64,000 bases of DNA from Oscillibacter valericigenes (GCF_016902445.1 NZ_JACSNX010000004.1:62001-126000); one strand, 5' to 3'. Shown: positions 16,275 to 25,003, counted from the first letter of the stretch. Numbers and translations are program-made. The notes: generated by a model not told the origin, from the letters alone.

Positions 16275-16559
16275 GTGCAGTGCAGGATCCGGGATTTCCG
16301 GTGCAAGGAGGTCATCAACGTCTGCGATGGATGCCGACTGGGATACGTGTCGGACCTGGAGGTGATCGTACCGGAGGGGAAGGTGTCTGCCATCATCGTC
16401 TACGGCCCCGGCCGGTTTTTCGGCCTCTTCGGCCGCGGAGAGGAGTACTACATCCCCTGGGAGTGCATCCAGCGGATCGGGGACGACATCATCCTCATCG
16501 ACAAGCCCTTCCAGCGGCGGGATCCCCGGCTGGAGCGGAAGCGGCGGCAGCGGCGCTGA
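16275..16559 (+). CDS. YlmC/YmxH family PRC-barrel protein
   Basis: A 94-residue protein starting MQCRIRDFRCKEVINVCDG with the PRC-barrel core GYVSDLEV...GKVSAIIVYG and a basic tail (RRDPRLERKRRQRR). The YlmC/YmxH family is linked to sporulation in Firmicutes; the molecular role is not settled. GTG 16275 is preferred because GCAGGGGG ends about 8 bases upstream. It is divergent from sigG, consistent with a sporulation link. A 16-bp perfect terminator follows. Confidence 0.88.
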   Translation: MQCRIRDFRCKEVINVCDGCRLGYVSDLEVIVPEGKVSAIIVYGPGRFFGLFGRGEEYYIPWECIQRIGDDIILIDKPFQRRDPRLERKRRQRR

Positions 16560-16595
16560 CAAATGCCCCCGCGGCTTCTGCCGCGGGGGCATTTG
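16560..16595. terminator. 16-bp perfect terminator hairpin
   Basis: CAAATGCCCCCGCGGC (16560-16575) pairs fully with 16580-16595 around TTCT. It lies between the convergent ylmC-type and DUF4261 genes. The T-tracts are short (ATTTG), so efficiency rests on the GC-rich stem. Confidence 0.75.
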
Positions 16596-16613
16596 CGTAC
16601 AGTATCAGAGCGG

Positions 16614-18440
16614 TCACGGCGCATCCGGATAGGGGATCTTCAGCGTCATGCCGCCGTGCCAGACACCGGCGCTGCGGGAGATGGGCAGGTACTGCCCCTC
16701 GGAGAAGCCGATGGTCTCCCCGTCGTGGAAGGTCACATCCTCCTCCAGCACATAGCTGGACAGATCCAGCAGGAAGCTGTGCAGGTCGCCGGGCTCTACC
16801 TGGGCATCCAGCACCTCGATCTCGTCCTTGCCGAAGGACCGCAGCCCGTCGGTGTAGCCGCACAGGCCGCTTTCCCGGCGGTAGAGGCCCATCCACACCA
16901 GGTCCAGCAGAGGCAGATCCCCGTCCTCCATAGGCTGGGCAGCATTCAGATAGAATTCCGGCTGGTATACGGTGCCGTTGGCATAAATGCCCAATACGCC
17001 CCTCTGGCGGCAGGCGGCGCAGACCAGTTTCACCTGCAGCATGGCCGCTTCCCGGTGGTCCTGTTCCCGGGGCAGCACAGTCACCAGCAGCTGTCCCTGG
17101 TGGCGGGCCGCAGTCTCCGCCGCTTCCTGCCACAGGTAGTTGTGGGCAGCGTTTTCCTCCGCCTCCCCGTGTGGGACCGGGAAGGGGTACAGGCTTACCG
17201 CCGCCAGCATCCCATCCACCTCAAAGGTCAGCGTGCTGCCGCCGTCCTCGTCCTCCTCTGCCTCCGTCAGACATGGGATCCCGTACAGGTCCCGCAGGTC
17301 CTGACGGAACCGGTCAGGATCCCAGGCGGGGCTTTCCAGCAGGACAAAGGCCAGAAAGGCGCTGCCCTCCGGCTTCGCCAGGGCGGGCTGATCCTCCTTG
17401 CGCAAAGTGAAGTCCGGATCGAAGAGGACCAGCTGCTGGTCCTGGTCCCGGATGTAGCCCAGCCGCAGCGTCCGGTCCGGCTGGACCGCAAACCACTCCA
17501 GGGTCAGCCCCTCCGTGCCCAGCCCCGCCTGGGCGGTCAGGAAGGTCCGGCCCCGGCGGTCCAGCTCCGGCAGCCGCCGCACCAGCTCCCGCACCCAGGG
17601 GAGGGGAAACTTGGACAGCGCCGCCTCATTCAGGAAGAACCGTCCCAGCAGGCTGCCGCCCTGATAGGGCAGCCGGAAGGTGCAGTAGGGCGCGTCCGCC
17701 TCCCACCCTATGGGGGAGAGAACTTCCTTGATGGCGGCGAGGTTCTCCGGATCGCAGCAGATCCCGGCGATGGACTGCCGCTTCTCCGTCTCACTTTCGT
17801 CCTCGCCGGCCTGCAGGACCGCATCACACCCCGGATCGATCCAGTGGAACTCCATCTCCTCCAGGGTCCGGCCCTCCAGGATCTCCCGGCGGAGGGTGGT
17901 GAACTCATAGTCCCCGGGCACAAGCTCCAGTCCCCTGGCCACCGCCTCCAGGGCGCCGGCCTGGTCGCCGAAGTGGGCCCGGAGCTTGCCGACCTCCAGC
18001 CAGCCCCAGGGGTACGCCGGGTCCAGGGCCACGCCGGTCTCCGCATAGTGCCTGGCCTCCTCCAGACGGCCGCAGTACATCAGGGCGCAAGCGTAGCGAT
18101 AGTACCAGATGCCGCTCTTGGCCGCCTCTGCCGCCGGCTCCGAGGCGGGCATCCACTGGGCAGCCTTGTAGTAGTAGTCATAGTCGCCGATGTTGTTGCA
18201 GGCGTAGGCGTACCACAGGGACAGGTCCAGGTCGGCCCGGGCCTGCTCCTCGGTGAATTCCCCCCGGCGCACGCCGTCCCGGACCCGCTGGTCCATGTAG
18301 TCCAGCATTTTGTAGAAGTAGCCGGAGACGTCTCCGCACAGTTCCTCCAGTGCCGCCACATCCTCCGCTGTCAGGACCGGCAGTGCCTTTTGGCCCGGAA
18401 CCGTTCCATCCGGGGAGGATCTCTGCTTTTCAGTGTCCAT
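16614..18440 (-). CDS. TPR and DUF4261 domain protein
   Basis: A 608-residue soluble acidic protein. Residues about 40-200 are helical and TPR-like (WYAYACNNIGDYDYYYKAA, YACALMYCGRLEEARHYAETG, WGWLEVGKLRAHFGDQAGALEAV). The C-terminal part (about 440-600) matches DUF4261: it contains CGYTDGLRSFGKDEIEVLD, SYVLEEDVTFHDGETIGF and ends GGMTLKIPY. The middle may be a DUF4026-like region. Function is unknown; bacterial relatives occur as single genes. It has its own sigma-A promoter (18500-18528). No signal peptide is present, so it acts in the cytosol. Confidence 0.8.
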   Translation of the reverse strand: MDTEKQRSSPDGTVPGQKALPVLTAEDVAALEELCGDVSGYFYKMLDYMDQRVRDGVRRGEFTEEQARADLDLSLWYAYACNNIGDYDYYYKAAQWMPASEPAAEAAKSGIWYYRYACALMYCGRLEEARHYAETGVALDPAYPWGWLEVGKLRAHFGDQAGALEAVARGLELVPGDYEFTTLRREILEGRTLEEMEFHWIDPGCDAVLQAGEDESETEKRQSIAGICCDPENLAAIKEVLSPIGWEADAPYCTFRLPYQGGSLLGRFFLNEAALSKFPLPWVRELVRRLPELDRRGRTFLTAQAGLGTEGLTLEWFAVQPDRTLRLGYIRDQDQQLVLFDPDFTLRKEDQPALAKPEGSAFLAFVLLESPAWDPDRFRQDLRDLYGIPCLTEAEEDEDGGSTLTFEVDGMLAAVSLYPFPVPHGEAEENAAHNYLWQEAAETAARHQGQLLVTVLPREQDHREAAMLQVKLVCAACRQRGVLGIYANGTVYQPEFYLNAAQPMEDGDLPLLDLVWMGLYRRESGLCGYTDGLRSFGKDEIEVLDAQVEPGDLHSFLLDLSSYVLEEDVTFHDGETIGFSEGQYLPISRSAGVWHGGMTLKIPYPDAP

Positions 18441-18499
18441 CCATATGCTCCTTTCTGATCTGCCGTGTTTTGATATGAACTGAAAATCATCTTTCAGTC

Positions 18500-18528
18500 A
18501 TTATAGCAGACAAAATGGCGCAGCACAA
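18500..18528 (-). promoter_or_regulatory. Sigma-A promoter of the DUF4261 gene
   Basis: On the minus strand TTGTGC (18523-18528), a 17-base spacer and TATAAT (18500-18505), about 60 bases before the start at 18440. Confidence 0.7.
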
Positions 18529-18609
18529 CAGCAAACGGGCGGCCGCCTGCAAAAAGAAGACAAATTCTGTGCGATATCGGAATTTTACATAGCTTTTGGG
18601 AAAAAATAC

Positions 18610-18638
18610 TTGCATTGCACACCGAATTGTGATACTAT
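18610..18638 (+). promoter_or_regulatory. Sigma-A promoter of rpsB-tsf and its leader
   Basis: TTGCAT (18610-18615), a 17-base spacer and TACTAT (18633-18638). The leader to the rpsB ATG is about 118 bases and includes GC-rich segments that could fold (near 18690-18735). S2 autoregulates through its leader in several bacteria; I could not match a specific leader motif here. Confidence 0.72.
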
Positions 18639-18762
18639 ATTTCAGCATTCCGCACGGCGCGTCGACTTTCTGTCTGTGCCCGGACCCCAAAACGGCCGGG
18701 TTGGCAGGGGGGATGAAGCCGCCGGAGGTACAACTAAACTGAAATTGGAGGAACACACAACT

Positions 18763-19506
18763 ATGGCAAATTCTAGCGTCGTATCCATGAAGGCCCTGCT
18801 GGAGGCGGGCGTCCACTTCGGTCACCAGACCCGCCGTTGGAACCCCAAGATGGCTCCCTATATCTACACGGAGCGCAACGGCATCTATATCGTGGACCTG
18901 CAGAAGACCGTCCGCAAGCTGGAGGAGGCCTATAACTTCGTCCGCTCCCTGGCGGAGAGCGGCCAGTCCCTGCTGTTCGTGGGCACCAAGAAGCAGGCCC
19001 AGGAGGCCATCCGCGAGGAGGCCACCCGCTGCGGCCAGTTCTATGTGAACGCCCGGTGGCTGGGCGGCATGATGACCAACTTCAAGACCATGCGCACCCG
19101 CGTGGACCGTCTGAACCAGCTGAAGACCATGCAGGCCGACGGCACCTTCGACATGCTGCCCAAGAAGGAAGTCATGAAGCACCTGGGCGAGATCGCCAAG
19201 CTGGAGAAGTACCTGGGCGGCGTGAAGGACATGAAGAAGCTGCCCGGCGCCCTGTTCATCGTGGACACCCGCAAGGAGCGCAACGCCATCGCCGAGGCCC
19301 ACAAGCTGGGCATCCCCGTGGTGGCCATCGCCGACACCAACTGCGATCCCGACGAGATCGACTATGTGATCCCCGGCAACGACGACGCCATCCGCGCCAT
19401 CAAGCTGATCTCTTCCATCATGGCCAACGCCGTGCTGGAGGGCAAGCAGGGCGAACAGACCGAGGAGGCCGCCGCTGAGGAGACCGCTTCCGCTGACGCT
19501 GAGTGA
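18763..19506 (+). CDS. rpsB: 30S ribosomal protein S2
   Basis: The 247-residue small-subunit protein S2. It begins [22 protein letters not shown] and carries [27 protein letters not shown] sequence, GGMMTNF and [15 protein letters not shown], the family landmarks. The acidic Glu/Ala tail is common in Clostridia. TTGGAGGA is the SD, 9 bases upstream. It is first in the rpsB-tsf operon, 49 bases before tsf. Confidence 0.98.
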   Translation: MANSSVVSMKALLEAGVHFGHQTRRWNPKMAPYIYTERNGIYIVDLQKTVRKLEEAYNFVRSLAESGQSLLFVGTKKQAQEAIREEATRCGQFYVNARWLGGMMTNFKTMRTRVDRLNQLKTMQADGTFDMLPKKEVMKHLGEIAKLEKYLGGVKDMKKLPGALFIVDTRKERNAIAEAHKLGIPVVAIADTNCDPDEIDYVIPGNDDAIRAIKLISSIMANAVLEGKQGEQTEEAAAEETASADAE

Positions 19507-19555
19507 TCTGCGCGCATTTTTCTGAAGAAACCAAATCTGTTTGGAGGAATTCAAA

Positions 19556-20479
19556 ATGGCTTTTACCGCAGCTGATGTAAAGAACCTGCGCGAAATGACC
19601 GGCGTGGGCATGATGGATTGCAAGAAGGCGCTGACCGCCACCGACGGCGACATGGACAAGGCCGTGGAGTGGCTGCGCGAGAAGGGCATGGCCGCCTCCG
19701 CCAAGAAGGCCGGCCGCATCGCCGCCGAGGGCATGGCCTATGCCGCCGTCATCGACGGCGTGGGCGTGGTGGTCGAGGTCAATGCCGAGACCGACTTCGT
19801 GGGCAAGAACGAGAAGTTTGTGAATTTCGTCAAGGGCGTGGCCGCCACTGTGGCCAAGGCGAACCCCGCCGACCTGGACGCTCTGATGGAGTGCAAGTAC
19901 GACGGCACCGACATGACTGTCACCCAGCAGCAGCAGGAGATGGTGCTGGTGATCGGCGAGAACATCAAGGTCCGCCGGTTCGCCCGCTTTGCTGAAGGCG
20001 TCTCCGTTCCCTATGTCCACGCCGGCGGCAAGATCGGCGTGCTGGTGAACCTGGAGACCGATCTGCCCGCCGAGAAGGTGGAGGAGATCGGCAAGGACGT
20101 GGCCATGCAGATCGCCGCTCTGAACCCCCGCTTCTGGGACAAGTCCCAGGTGGGCCAGGACGTCCTGGACGAGGAGAAGAAGATCATGATGGTCCAGATG
20201 GAGAACGATCCCAAGATGGCCTCCAAGCCCGAGGCCGTGCGGGAGAAGATCGTCCTGGGCAAGCTGAACAAGTTCTACTCCGAGAACTGCCTGCTGCAGC
20301 AGGAGTTCGTGAAGGACGGCTCCATGTCTGTGGAGAAGTATATCGAGTCCTCCGCCAAGGCGCTGGGCGGCAAGGTGTCCTTCAAGGATGCCGTCCGCTT
20401 CGAGAAGGGCGAGGGCATCGAGAAGAAGCAGGAGAACTTCGCTGCGGAGATCGCCTCCATGGTGAAGGGCAACGGCTGA
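19556..20479 (+). CDS. tsf: Translation elongation factor Ts
   Basis: The 307-residue guanine nucleotide exchange factor for EF-Tu. The N-terminal UBA-like part (VKNLREMTGVGMMDCKKAL) and the core motif NAETDFVGKNEKF are present, with the dimerisation region beyond residue 140. ATG 19556 has TTGGAGGA upstream. A terminator follows the stop at 20494-20530. The last 19 codons plus the terminator are duplicated 254 bases downstream. Confidence 0.98.
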   Translation: MAFTAADVKNLREMTGVGMMDCKKALTATDGDMDKAVEWLREKGMAASAKKAGRIAAEGMAYAAVIDGVGVVVEVNAETDFVGKNEKFVNFVKGVAATVAKANPADLDALMECKYDGTDMTVTQQQQEMVLVIGENIKVRRFARFAEGVSVPYVHAGGKIGVLVNLETDLPAEKVEEIGKDVAMQIAALNPRFWDKSQVGQDVLDEEKKIMMVQMENDPKMASKPEAVREKIVLGKLNKFYSENCLLQQEFVKDGSMSVEKYIESSAKALGGKVSFKDAVRFEKGEGIEKKQENFAAEIASMVKGNG

Positions 20480-20493
20480 TTTTTGAACCGACA

Positions 20494-20530
20494 GGAGCGG
20501 ATGCGAAAGCATCCGCTCCGTTTGCTTCTT
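20494..20530 (+). terminator. Terminator of the rpsB-tsf operon (copy 1)
   Basis: GGAGCGGATGC (20494-20504) pairs fully with 20509-20519 around a GAAA tetraloop, followed by GTTTGCTTCTT. Confidence 0.85.
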
Positions 20531-20532
20531 CT

Positions 20533-20675
20533 CGATGCAGCCGGGCCAAGGGCCTGGCCGCCGCATCTGCGGCGTACAAGCGTTTTGCGGAGCAAAACCT
20601 TGGGGAGGCCGGGCTTCGCCTGGCCGACCAAAATCAAATCAGGGGCCCCCGCAGGACCGGAGGCCCTGTGGGGCG
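20533..20675. other. Spacer between the two tsf tail copies
   Basis: This GC-rich segment separates original and copy. It contains short inverted repeats such as GGCCTGGCCGCCGCA/TGCGGCG near 20550-20573 and CCCCGCAGGACC/GGCCCTGTGGGG near 20648-20673. No start codon with SD is seen. It may be an inserted repeat unit whose arrival accompanied the tail duplication. Confidence 0.5.
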
Positions 20676-20786
20676 GAAGAAGCAGGAGAACTTCGCCGCG
20701 GAGATCGCCTCCATGGTGAAGGGCAACGGCTGATTTTTGAACCGACAGGAGCGGGTGCGAAAGCACCCGCTCCGTTTGTTTCTGCT
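20676..20786 (+). pseudogene. Duplicated tsf 3' end with its terminator
   Basis: Positions 20676-20786 repeat 20422-20532 at an offset of 254 bases. The copy contains the last 19 codons of tsf in sense, its TGA (20731-20733) and the terminator (20748-20773). It has no start codon or SD and is a fragment. Changes are few: one silent third-position change, and an A/T to G/C pair swap in the stem (GGATGC/GCATCC becomes GGGTGC/GCACCC), which keeps the hairpin. The 143 bases between the copies hold no gene. Confidence 0.85.
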
Positions 20787-20877
20787 CCGCTCCGGACAAA
20801 AGGGGAATTGACAAATTATGGAACTGCGGTAAAATGGGAGCCAGAAGGGCCTGGCCCTGAAAAGAGGAGGGAGCACT

Positions 20878-21984
20878 GTGAAAAAGATCATTTCCTGTTT
20901 TGCGGCAACGGCATTGATTTTCTCTCTGAGCATCCCCGCACTGGCGGCAGGTGGGTTTGAAAAAGTCAACACCTACACGCCCGGACAGTTCACAGACGTG
21001 CCGGCGGACCTCTGGTGCGCCGACAATGTGCAGACCGCTTATGAATACGGCATCATGGGCGGCAAGAGCGATACGTATTTTGACACGGCCAGCAGTGTCA
21101 CTGTGGCCCAGACCATCGTTATGGCCTGCCGGCTCCACAGCGGCTACACCGGGGACGGCACGGAGTTTTCTTCCGGTTCCCCCTGGTACCAGCCCTATCT
21201 GGACTATGCTGCCGATAACGGCATCCTCTGGAAATACGATGCCTACGACGTGCCTATCTCCCGGGCGGGCTTTGCCATGATCCTCAGCAGCGCCCTGCCG
21301 GATGAGGCGCTGCCGGTGATCAGCAACATCGAGGAGGGCGCCATCCCCGATGTGCCCGTGGATGCCAGCTACGCGGAGGCGGTCTATCGGCTGTACGACG
21401 CAGGTGTGCTCACCGGAAACGACAGCTACGGGACATTCGCCCCCTTCAGCTACATCACCCGGGGTGCCGCTGCGGCCCTGATCGGCCGGATGGCGGATGC
21501 GTCTCTGCGCAAAGCCGTGACTCTGGAGAAGGCACCCTTCCAGCCGGTGGCCATCAGCCAGCTCCAGAATCGGTCCAGCCTGAAGAAGAGCTGTACGGAT
21601 GCGGAGTTTCAGGCGGCCTACGACGCGGCCCGGCAGGTGGTAGAGCCCCTGGCGGATCTGAGCCGGGAGGAGCAGCTGTACGGCATCGCGGTGGCGCTGC
21701 GGTACATGGCGGACAGCGGACAGGTGACCTACTCCACCTCTGCGCCCCACTACAACGACCCTTACGGCTACTTTGTGACAGGCGTCTCCTCCTGTGCCGG
21801 CTGTACCCGGGCCACGGGCCTGTGCCTGAACATGCTGGGCATCCCCTATGAGCATGTGAACGAAAACCAGTGGAGCCACCAGTGGTGCCGGGTCCCTATG
21901 CCCGACGGCTCCTACTGGATCTGCGACGCCTACGGCCTCTACTGCGGGCCGGAGCCGGCGCCTTATCAGCACCCTGTGTTCTAA
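20878..21984 (+). CDS. SLH-domain protein with transglutaminase-like C-terminus
   Basis: A 368-residue exported protein. The signal peptide is MKKIISCFAATALIFSLSIPALAAG. Residues about 30-205 hold SLH repeats (FTDVPADLWCADNVQTAYEYG, then ...AVYRLYDAGVLTGND, ITRGAAAALIGRMAD). The C-terminal 130 residues look like a transglutaminase-type cysteine peptidase fold: SSCAGCTRATGLCLNMLG (Cys), WSHQWC (His) and ICDAYG (Asp) give a possible triad. It is probably anchored to the wall polymer. GTG 20878 has AGAGGAGGGA upstream. It has its own terminator at 21992-22023. Confidence 0.87.
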   Translation: MKKIISCFAATALIFSLSIPALAAGGFEKVNTYTPGQFTDVPADLWCADNVQTAYEYGIMGGKSDTYFDTASSVTVAQTIVMACRLHSGYTGDGTEFSSGSPWYQPYLDYAADNGILWKYDAYDVPISRAGFAMILSSALPDEALPVISNIEEGAIPDVPVDASYAEAVYRLYDAGVLTGNDSYGTFAPFSYITRGAAAALIGRMADASLRKAVTLEKAPFQPVAISQLQNRSSLKKSCTDAEFQAAYDAARQVVEPLADLSREEQLYGIAVALRYMADSGQVTYSTSAPHYNDPYGYFVTGVSSCAGCTRATGLCLNMLGIPYEHVNENQWSHQWCRVPMPDGSYWICDAYGLYCGPEPAPYQHPVF

Positions 21985-21991
21985 CGTCTGT

Positions 21992-22023
21992 AAAAGGCGC
22001 CCCGCCTCGGCGGGGCGCCTTTT
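21992..22023 (+). terminator. Intrinsic terminator of the SLH-transglutaminase gene
   Basis: AAAAGGCGCCCCGCC (21992-22006) pairs with 22009-22023 and ends in TTTT. The symmetry makes it usable in both directions. Confidence 0.85.
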
Positions 22024-22097
22024 GTGCGGACAGGACCGCACTCTTCACGGCATTCCGGCACGGCAGAGGCGAATGCGCGGAAATCCGGTGATTTGCC

Positions 22098-22126
22098 TTG
22101 TATTGCAGGGGAAAAACTGGTATAAT
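22098..22126 (+). promoter_or_regulatory. Sigma-A promoter of the M50-scp operon
   Basis: TTGTAT (22098-22103), a 17-base spacer and TATAAT (22121-22126), about 39 bases before the M50 protease start. It is the only clear promoter before the eight-gene run through rluB. Confidence 0.78.
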
Positions 22127-22164
22127 ACTCCTATCTTTTGGGTTATGATCATTGGGAGAACTGT

Positions 22165-22827
22165 ATGCTGCACTATTTACAGGGCCTGCTTGCCGCACTG
22201 GATCTGACATCGCTGATGGATGCGGTGCTGCGGGTGGCCGCGATTTTTCTCTGCCTGACGGTCCACGAGACCTGCCACGGCCTGGCGGCCCTGGCCCTGG
22301 GGGACCCCACCGCCAAGTCCATGCACCGGCTGAGTTTGAATCCCCTGCGGCACATCGACTGGCTGGGGCTGCTGATGATGTTCGTGGCCGGGTTCGGCTG
22401 GGCCAAGCCGGTGCCGGTGGATCTCCGATACTTCAAAAAGCCAAAGCAGGGCATGGCGCTGACCGCTCTGGCGGGGCCTGTCTCCAACCTGCTGTTGGCG
22501 GTTGCGGCTATGCTGATCAGTAAGGTGATCTACCTTTACGCACCTTATTCTGCAGCGATGGATGTGGTGTTCAGCTTCTGCCTGTACACGCTGGCACCCC
22601 TCTCCATTGGCCTGGGGCTGTTCAATTTGATCCCCATTCCGCCCCTGGACGGCTCCAAGGTCCTGGCGGCGTTTCTGCCGGACCGGCAGTACATTGCGCT
22701 GATGCGCTATGAGCGGTACGGCATCCTGGTGCTGCTGGTGCTGTCCTTTGCAGGCATCGGCAGCAGTCTGATCTCCCGGGGCATCCTGGGGGTGTACAGC
22801 GCTCTGCTGACATTGTTTTTTGGCTGA
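22165..22827 (+). CDS. Site-2 protease family (M50) membrane protein
   Basis: A 220-residue intramembrane zinc protease. HETCH (H34, E35, H38) is the metal-binding HExxH in the first core helix, and NLIPIPPLDG (about residues 158-167) gives the third ligand. LNPLRHIDWLG is the family loop. About five membrane helices are seen. ATG 22165 is chosen because GGGAG is 6 bases upstream. This M50 subgroup often precedes scpA-scpB in Clostridia; its substrate is unknown. Confidence 0.9.
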   Translation: MLHYLQGLLAALDLTSLMDAVLRVAAIFLCLTVHETCHGLAALALGDPTAKSMHRLSLNPLRHIDWLGLLMMFVAGFGWAKPVPVDLRYFKKPKQGMALTALAGPVSNLLLAVAAMLISKVIYLYAPYSAAMDVVFSFCLYTLAPLSIGLGLFNLIPIPPLDGSKVLAAFLPDRQYIALMRYERYGILVLLVLSFAGIGSSLISRGILGVYSALLTLFFG

Positions 22828-22837
22828 GGTGAACGGT

Positions 22838-23623
22838 TTGGAGAACCCCGTATTCAAACTGGAAAAAGTGGTCCGCAGCAAGGCGGAAGAGGAGATGCAG
22901 GACTTTGAGGGCCCCCTGGACCTGATCCTGTACCTGCTGGGCAAGAACAAGATGGAGATCCAGGACATCTCCATCTCCCTGATCTGCGACCAGTACATGG
23001 TCTGGCTGGCCCGGCGGCAGGAGCTGGACCTGGAGGTGGCCAGTGAGTTCGTCACCATGGCCTCCCAGCTGGTGTACATCAAGACCCGGATGCTGCTCTC
23101 CATCGAGGATGAGGAGGCCCAGAGCGAAATGGACGCCCTGATCGCCTCCCTGGAGGAGCGGAAGCGCAACGAGAACTACGCCAAGGTCAAGACCATGGCT
23201 GCCCGGCTGGCGCCCATGGGGGAGTTCGGCCGGAACATCCTCACCCGTCCGCCGGAGCCGGTGAAGCGGGGCAAGATCTTTGCGTACGACCAGGCCCCGG
23301 CGGACCTGATCCTGGCCATGGCGGAGATCCAGAGCCGGGCGGAGCGGTCCCTGCCGCCGCCCCGGTCCGCTTTCTCCGACATCGTCCAGCACGAGCCCTA
23401 TCCCGTGGAGAGCAAGGCCCGGGAGATCCTGAGCCGGCTGAAGCATCAGGGCGTCACCCGGTTCCTTCTGCTGTTCCGGGGCAGCCGCAGCCGCAGCGAG
23501 GTGGTGGCTACCTTCCTGGCGGTGCTGGAGCTGTGCCGGGCCCGCATCCTGCATTTGGCGGGATCTGAGACGGACTGCACTGTCCGGCAGGAGCGGGAGA
23601 TGCCCGGCGATCTGAAATTGTGA
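22838..23623 (+). CDS. scpA: Segregation and condensation protein A
   Basis: A 261-residue kleisin that bridges the SMC dimer in chromosome condensation. The N-terminal DFEGPLDLILYLLGKNKMEIQDI is the ScpA signature; the C-terminal winged helix contains VVATFLAVLELCRA. I prefer TTG 22838 (MENPVFKLEKVV) because GAGGTG ends 6 bases upstream; GTG 22829 or TTG 22820 are possible and would add three or six residues. It overlaps or touches scpB via GTGA at 23620. Confidence 0.93.
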   Translation: MENPVFKLEKVVRSKAEEEMQDFEGPLDLILYLLGKNKMEIQDISISLICDQYMVWLARRQELDLEVASEFVTMASQLVYIKTRMLLSIEDEEAQSEMDALIASLEERKRNENYAKVKTMAARLAPMGEFGRNILTRPPEPVKRGKIFAYDQAPADLILAMAEIQSRAERSLPPPRSAFSDIVQHEPYPVESKAREILSRLKHQGVTRFLLLFRGSRSRSEVVATFLAVLELCRARILHLAGSETDCTVRQEREMPGDLKL

Positions 23624-23640
23624 GAGAGGATCATTTCAAG

Positions 23641-24282
23641 ATGGAGATGAAAGAGATCGAGTCCGCGGTGGAGGGCATCCTGTTCGCCTCCGGGGAGCCG
23701 GTGCAGACGGATCGGATCTGCGTGGCCCTGGAGATGGACCGCCCCACGGTGGAGCAGGTGCTCCAGAAGCTGATGGACTATTACGCCTATGAGCGCCGGG
23801 GCATCCGGCTGCTGCATATGGAGGACACCTGGCAGCTGTGCTCGGCGCCGGACTACGCGGACGTCATCCGGCGGGCCTTTGAGATCCGCAAGCCCGCCAA
23901 GCTCAGCCAGCCGGCGCTGGAGGTGCTGACCATCATCGCCTACTACCAGCCCACCACCCGGGCCTATGTGGACCAGATCCGGGGCGTGGACAGCGCCTAT
24001 ACCATCAGCCTGCTGCTGGACCGGAAGCTCATCGAGGAGTGCGGCCGGCTGCAGGTGCCGGGCCGGCCCCACCTATACCGGACCACCAAGCAGTTCCTCC
24101 GGGCCTTCCACCTGACCAGCCTGGACGACCTGCCGGAGCTGCCGGACCTGGGCGGCGAGGGCCAGATGCGGATCAGCGAGGACGGGCAGATCGTGGACCC
24201 GGCGGACACGGCGGCTGTCACCGGCGCTGACACGCCGGAGACGGCGGACGACCCGGCAGAAGAGGAAAACACAGAGGCCTGA
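23641..24282 (+). CDS. scpB: Segregation and condensation protein B
   Basis: A 213-residue partner of ScpA and SMC with two winged-helix domains. The N-terminal ESAVEGILFASGEPV and LSQPALEVLTIIAYYQPTTR are family landmarks. The acidic C-terminal tail (about 180-213) is low complexity. ATG 23641 sits 10 bases after GAGAGAGGA; a GTG at 23620 overlapping scpA is the alternative. Translational coupling to scpA is likely. Confidence 0.94.
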   Translation: MEMKEIESAVEGILFASGEPVQTDRICVALEMDRPTVEQVLQKLMDYYAYERRGIRLLHMEDTWQLCSAPDYADVIRRAFEIRKPAKLSQPALEVLTIIAYYQPTTRAYVDQIRGVDSAYTISLLLDRKLIEECGRLQVPGRPHLYRTTKQFLRAFHLTSLDDLPELPDLGGEGQMRISEDGQIVDPADTAAVTGADTPETADDPAEEENTEA

Positions 24283-24316
24283 GACCTTTTCAGACGACAC
24301 CGGGAGGTGACGGAGC

Positions 24317-25003
24317 TTGCCTGCACTGTGGATCACACTGACGGTCCTGCTGGCGCTGGCGATCGTGATCTGGCGGCTGCGGCTTGGGCTGTATGCGGCC
24401 TTCGGCAGCGGCCGGGCAACAGCGGACCTGACCATTGGCCCCTTCCGCATCCGGCTGACACCGGACAAAGAGACAAAAAAAACGGCGGGAGAACCGAAAA
24501 AAACGGGAAAACCTAAGAAGGAGCCCAAGGATCTGGCGGAGGCGGCCAAAAAAGTCCCGAAGCCCACGCTGGCGGACATCCGGGACGCCGTGGAGACGCT
24601 GTGGCCCGCCTCGAAAAAGGCGCTGCGCCGCACCCGGCGGGGCATTCGGATCCAGCCGCTGCGGCTGGCGGTGACGCTGGGCGGGGCGGAGGACCCTGCC
24701 GCAGCCGCGGAGCTGTACGGCGGCCTCCACGCCCTGATCTGGACCGGGATGCCGGCTCTGGAACAGCTGCTGGTGATCCCGGATCCGGCGATCCACCTTG
24801 GCATTGATTTTGACGCGGCAAAGACCCGGGCAGAGGGAGAGCTGGGCCTCTCCATCCGGCTGGGGACGCTGATCGCCGTAGGAGCGCAGCTGGCGCTGCC
24901 CGCCATCGGTTGGCTGCGGCGGTATTTGAAGCGGAAACAGCGGCAGCAGCCGCCCAGACCCGATACGACAGACAGCAAGGCGGCAGGTCCTCACGCCGCG
25001 TGA
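24317..25003 (+). CDS. DUF2953 domain membrane protein
   Basis: A 228-residue protein with one N-terminal membrane segment (LWITLTVLLALAIVIW), a Lys/Pro-rich linker (KKTAGEPKKTGKPKKEPKD) and a DUF2953-type domain (about 110-210). TTG 24317 is chosen because GGGAGGTG ends 7 bases upstream. In many Firmicutes a DUF2953 gene lies directly before ytfJ/gerW, as here, suggesting a sporulation role (inference from neighbourhood). Confidence 0.85.
   Translation: MPALWITLTVLLALAIVIWRLRLGLYAAFGSGRATADLTIGPFRIRLTPDKETKKTAGEPKKTGKPKKEPKDLAEAAKKVPKPTLADIRDAVETLWPASKKALRRTRRGIRIQPLRLAVTLGGAEDPAAAAELYGGLHALIWTGMPALEQLLVIPDPAIHLGIDFDAAKTRAEGELGLSIRLGTLIAVGAQLALPAIGWLRRYLKRKQRQQPPRPDTTDSKAAGPHAA

Noticed and set aside
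16275-16559. Longer reading of the ylmC-type gene from 15846
   Set aside because: The extra codons are the reverse of sigG; the SD and the family N-terminus support GTG 16275.
18639-18762. rpsB leader considered as a known S2 leader motif
   Set aside because: The region is GC-rich and may fold, but I could not match a specific motif by eye.
20676-20733. Second tsf fragment as a real small gene
   Set aside because: It has no start codon or ribosome site and only repeats the last codons of tsf.
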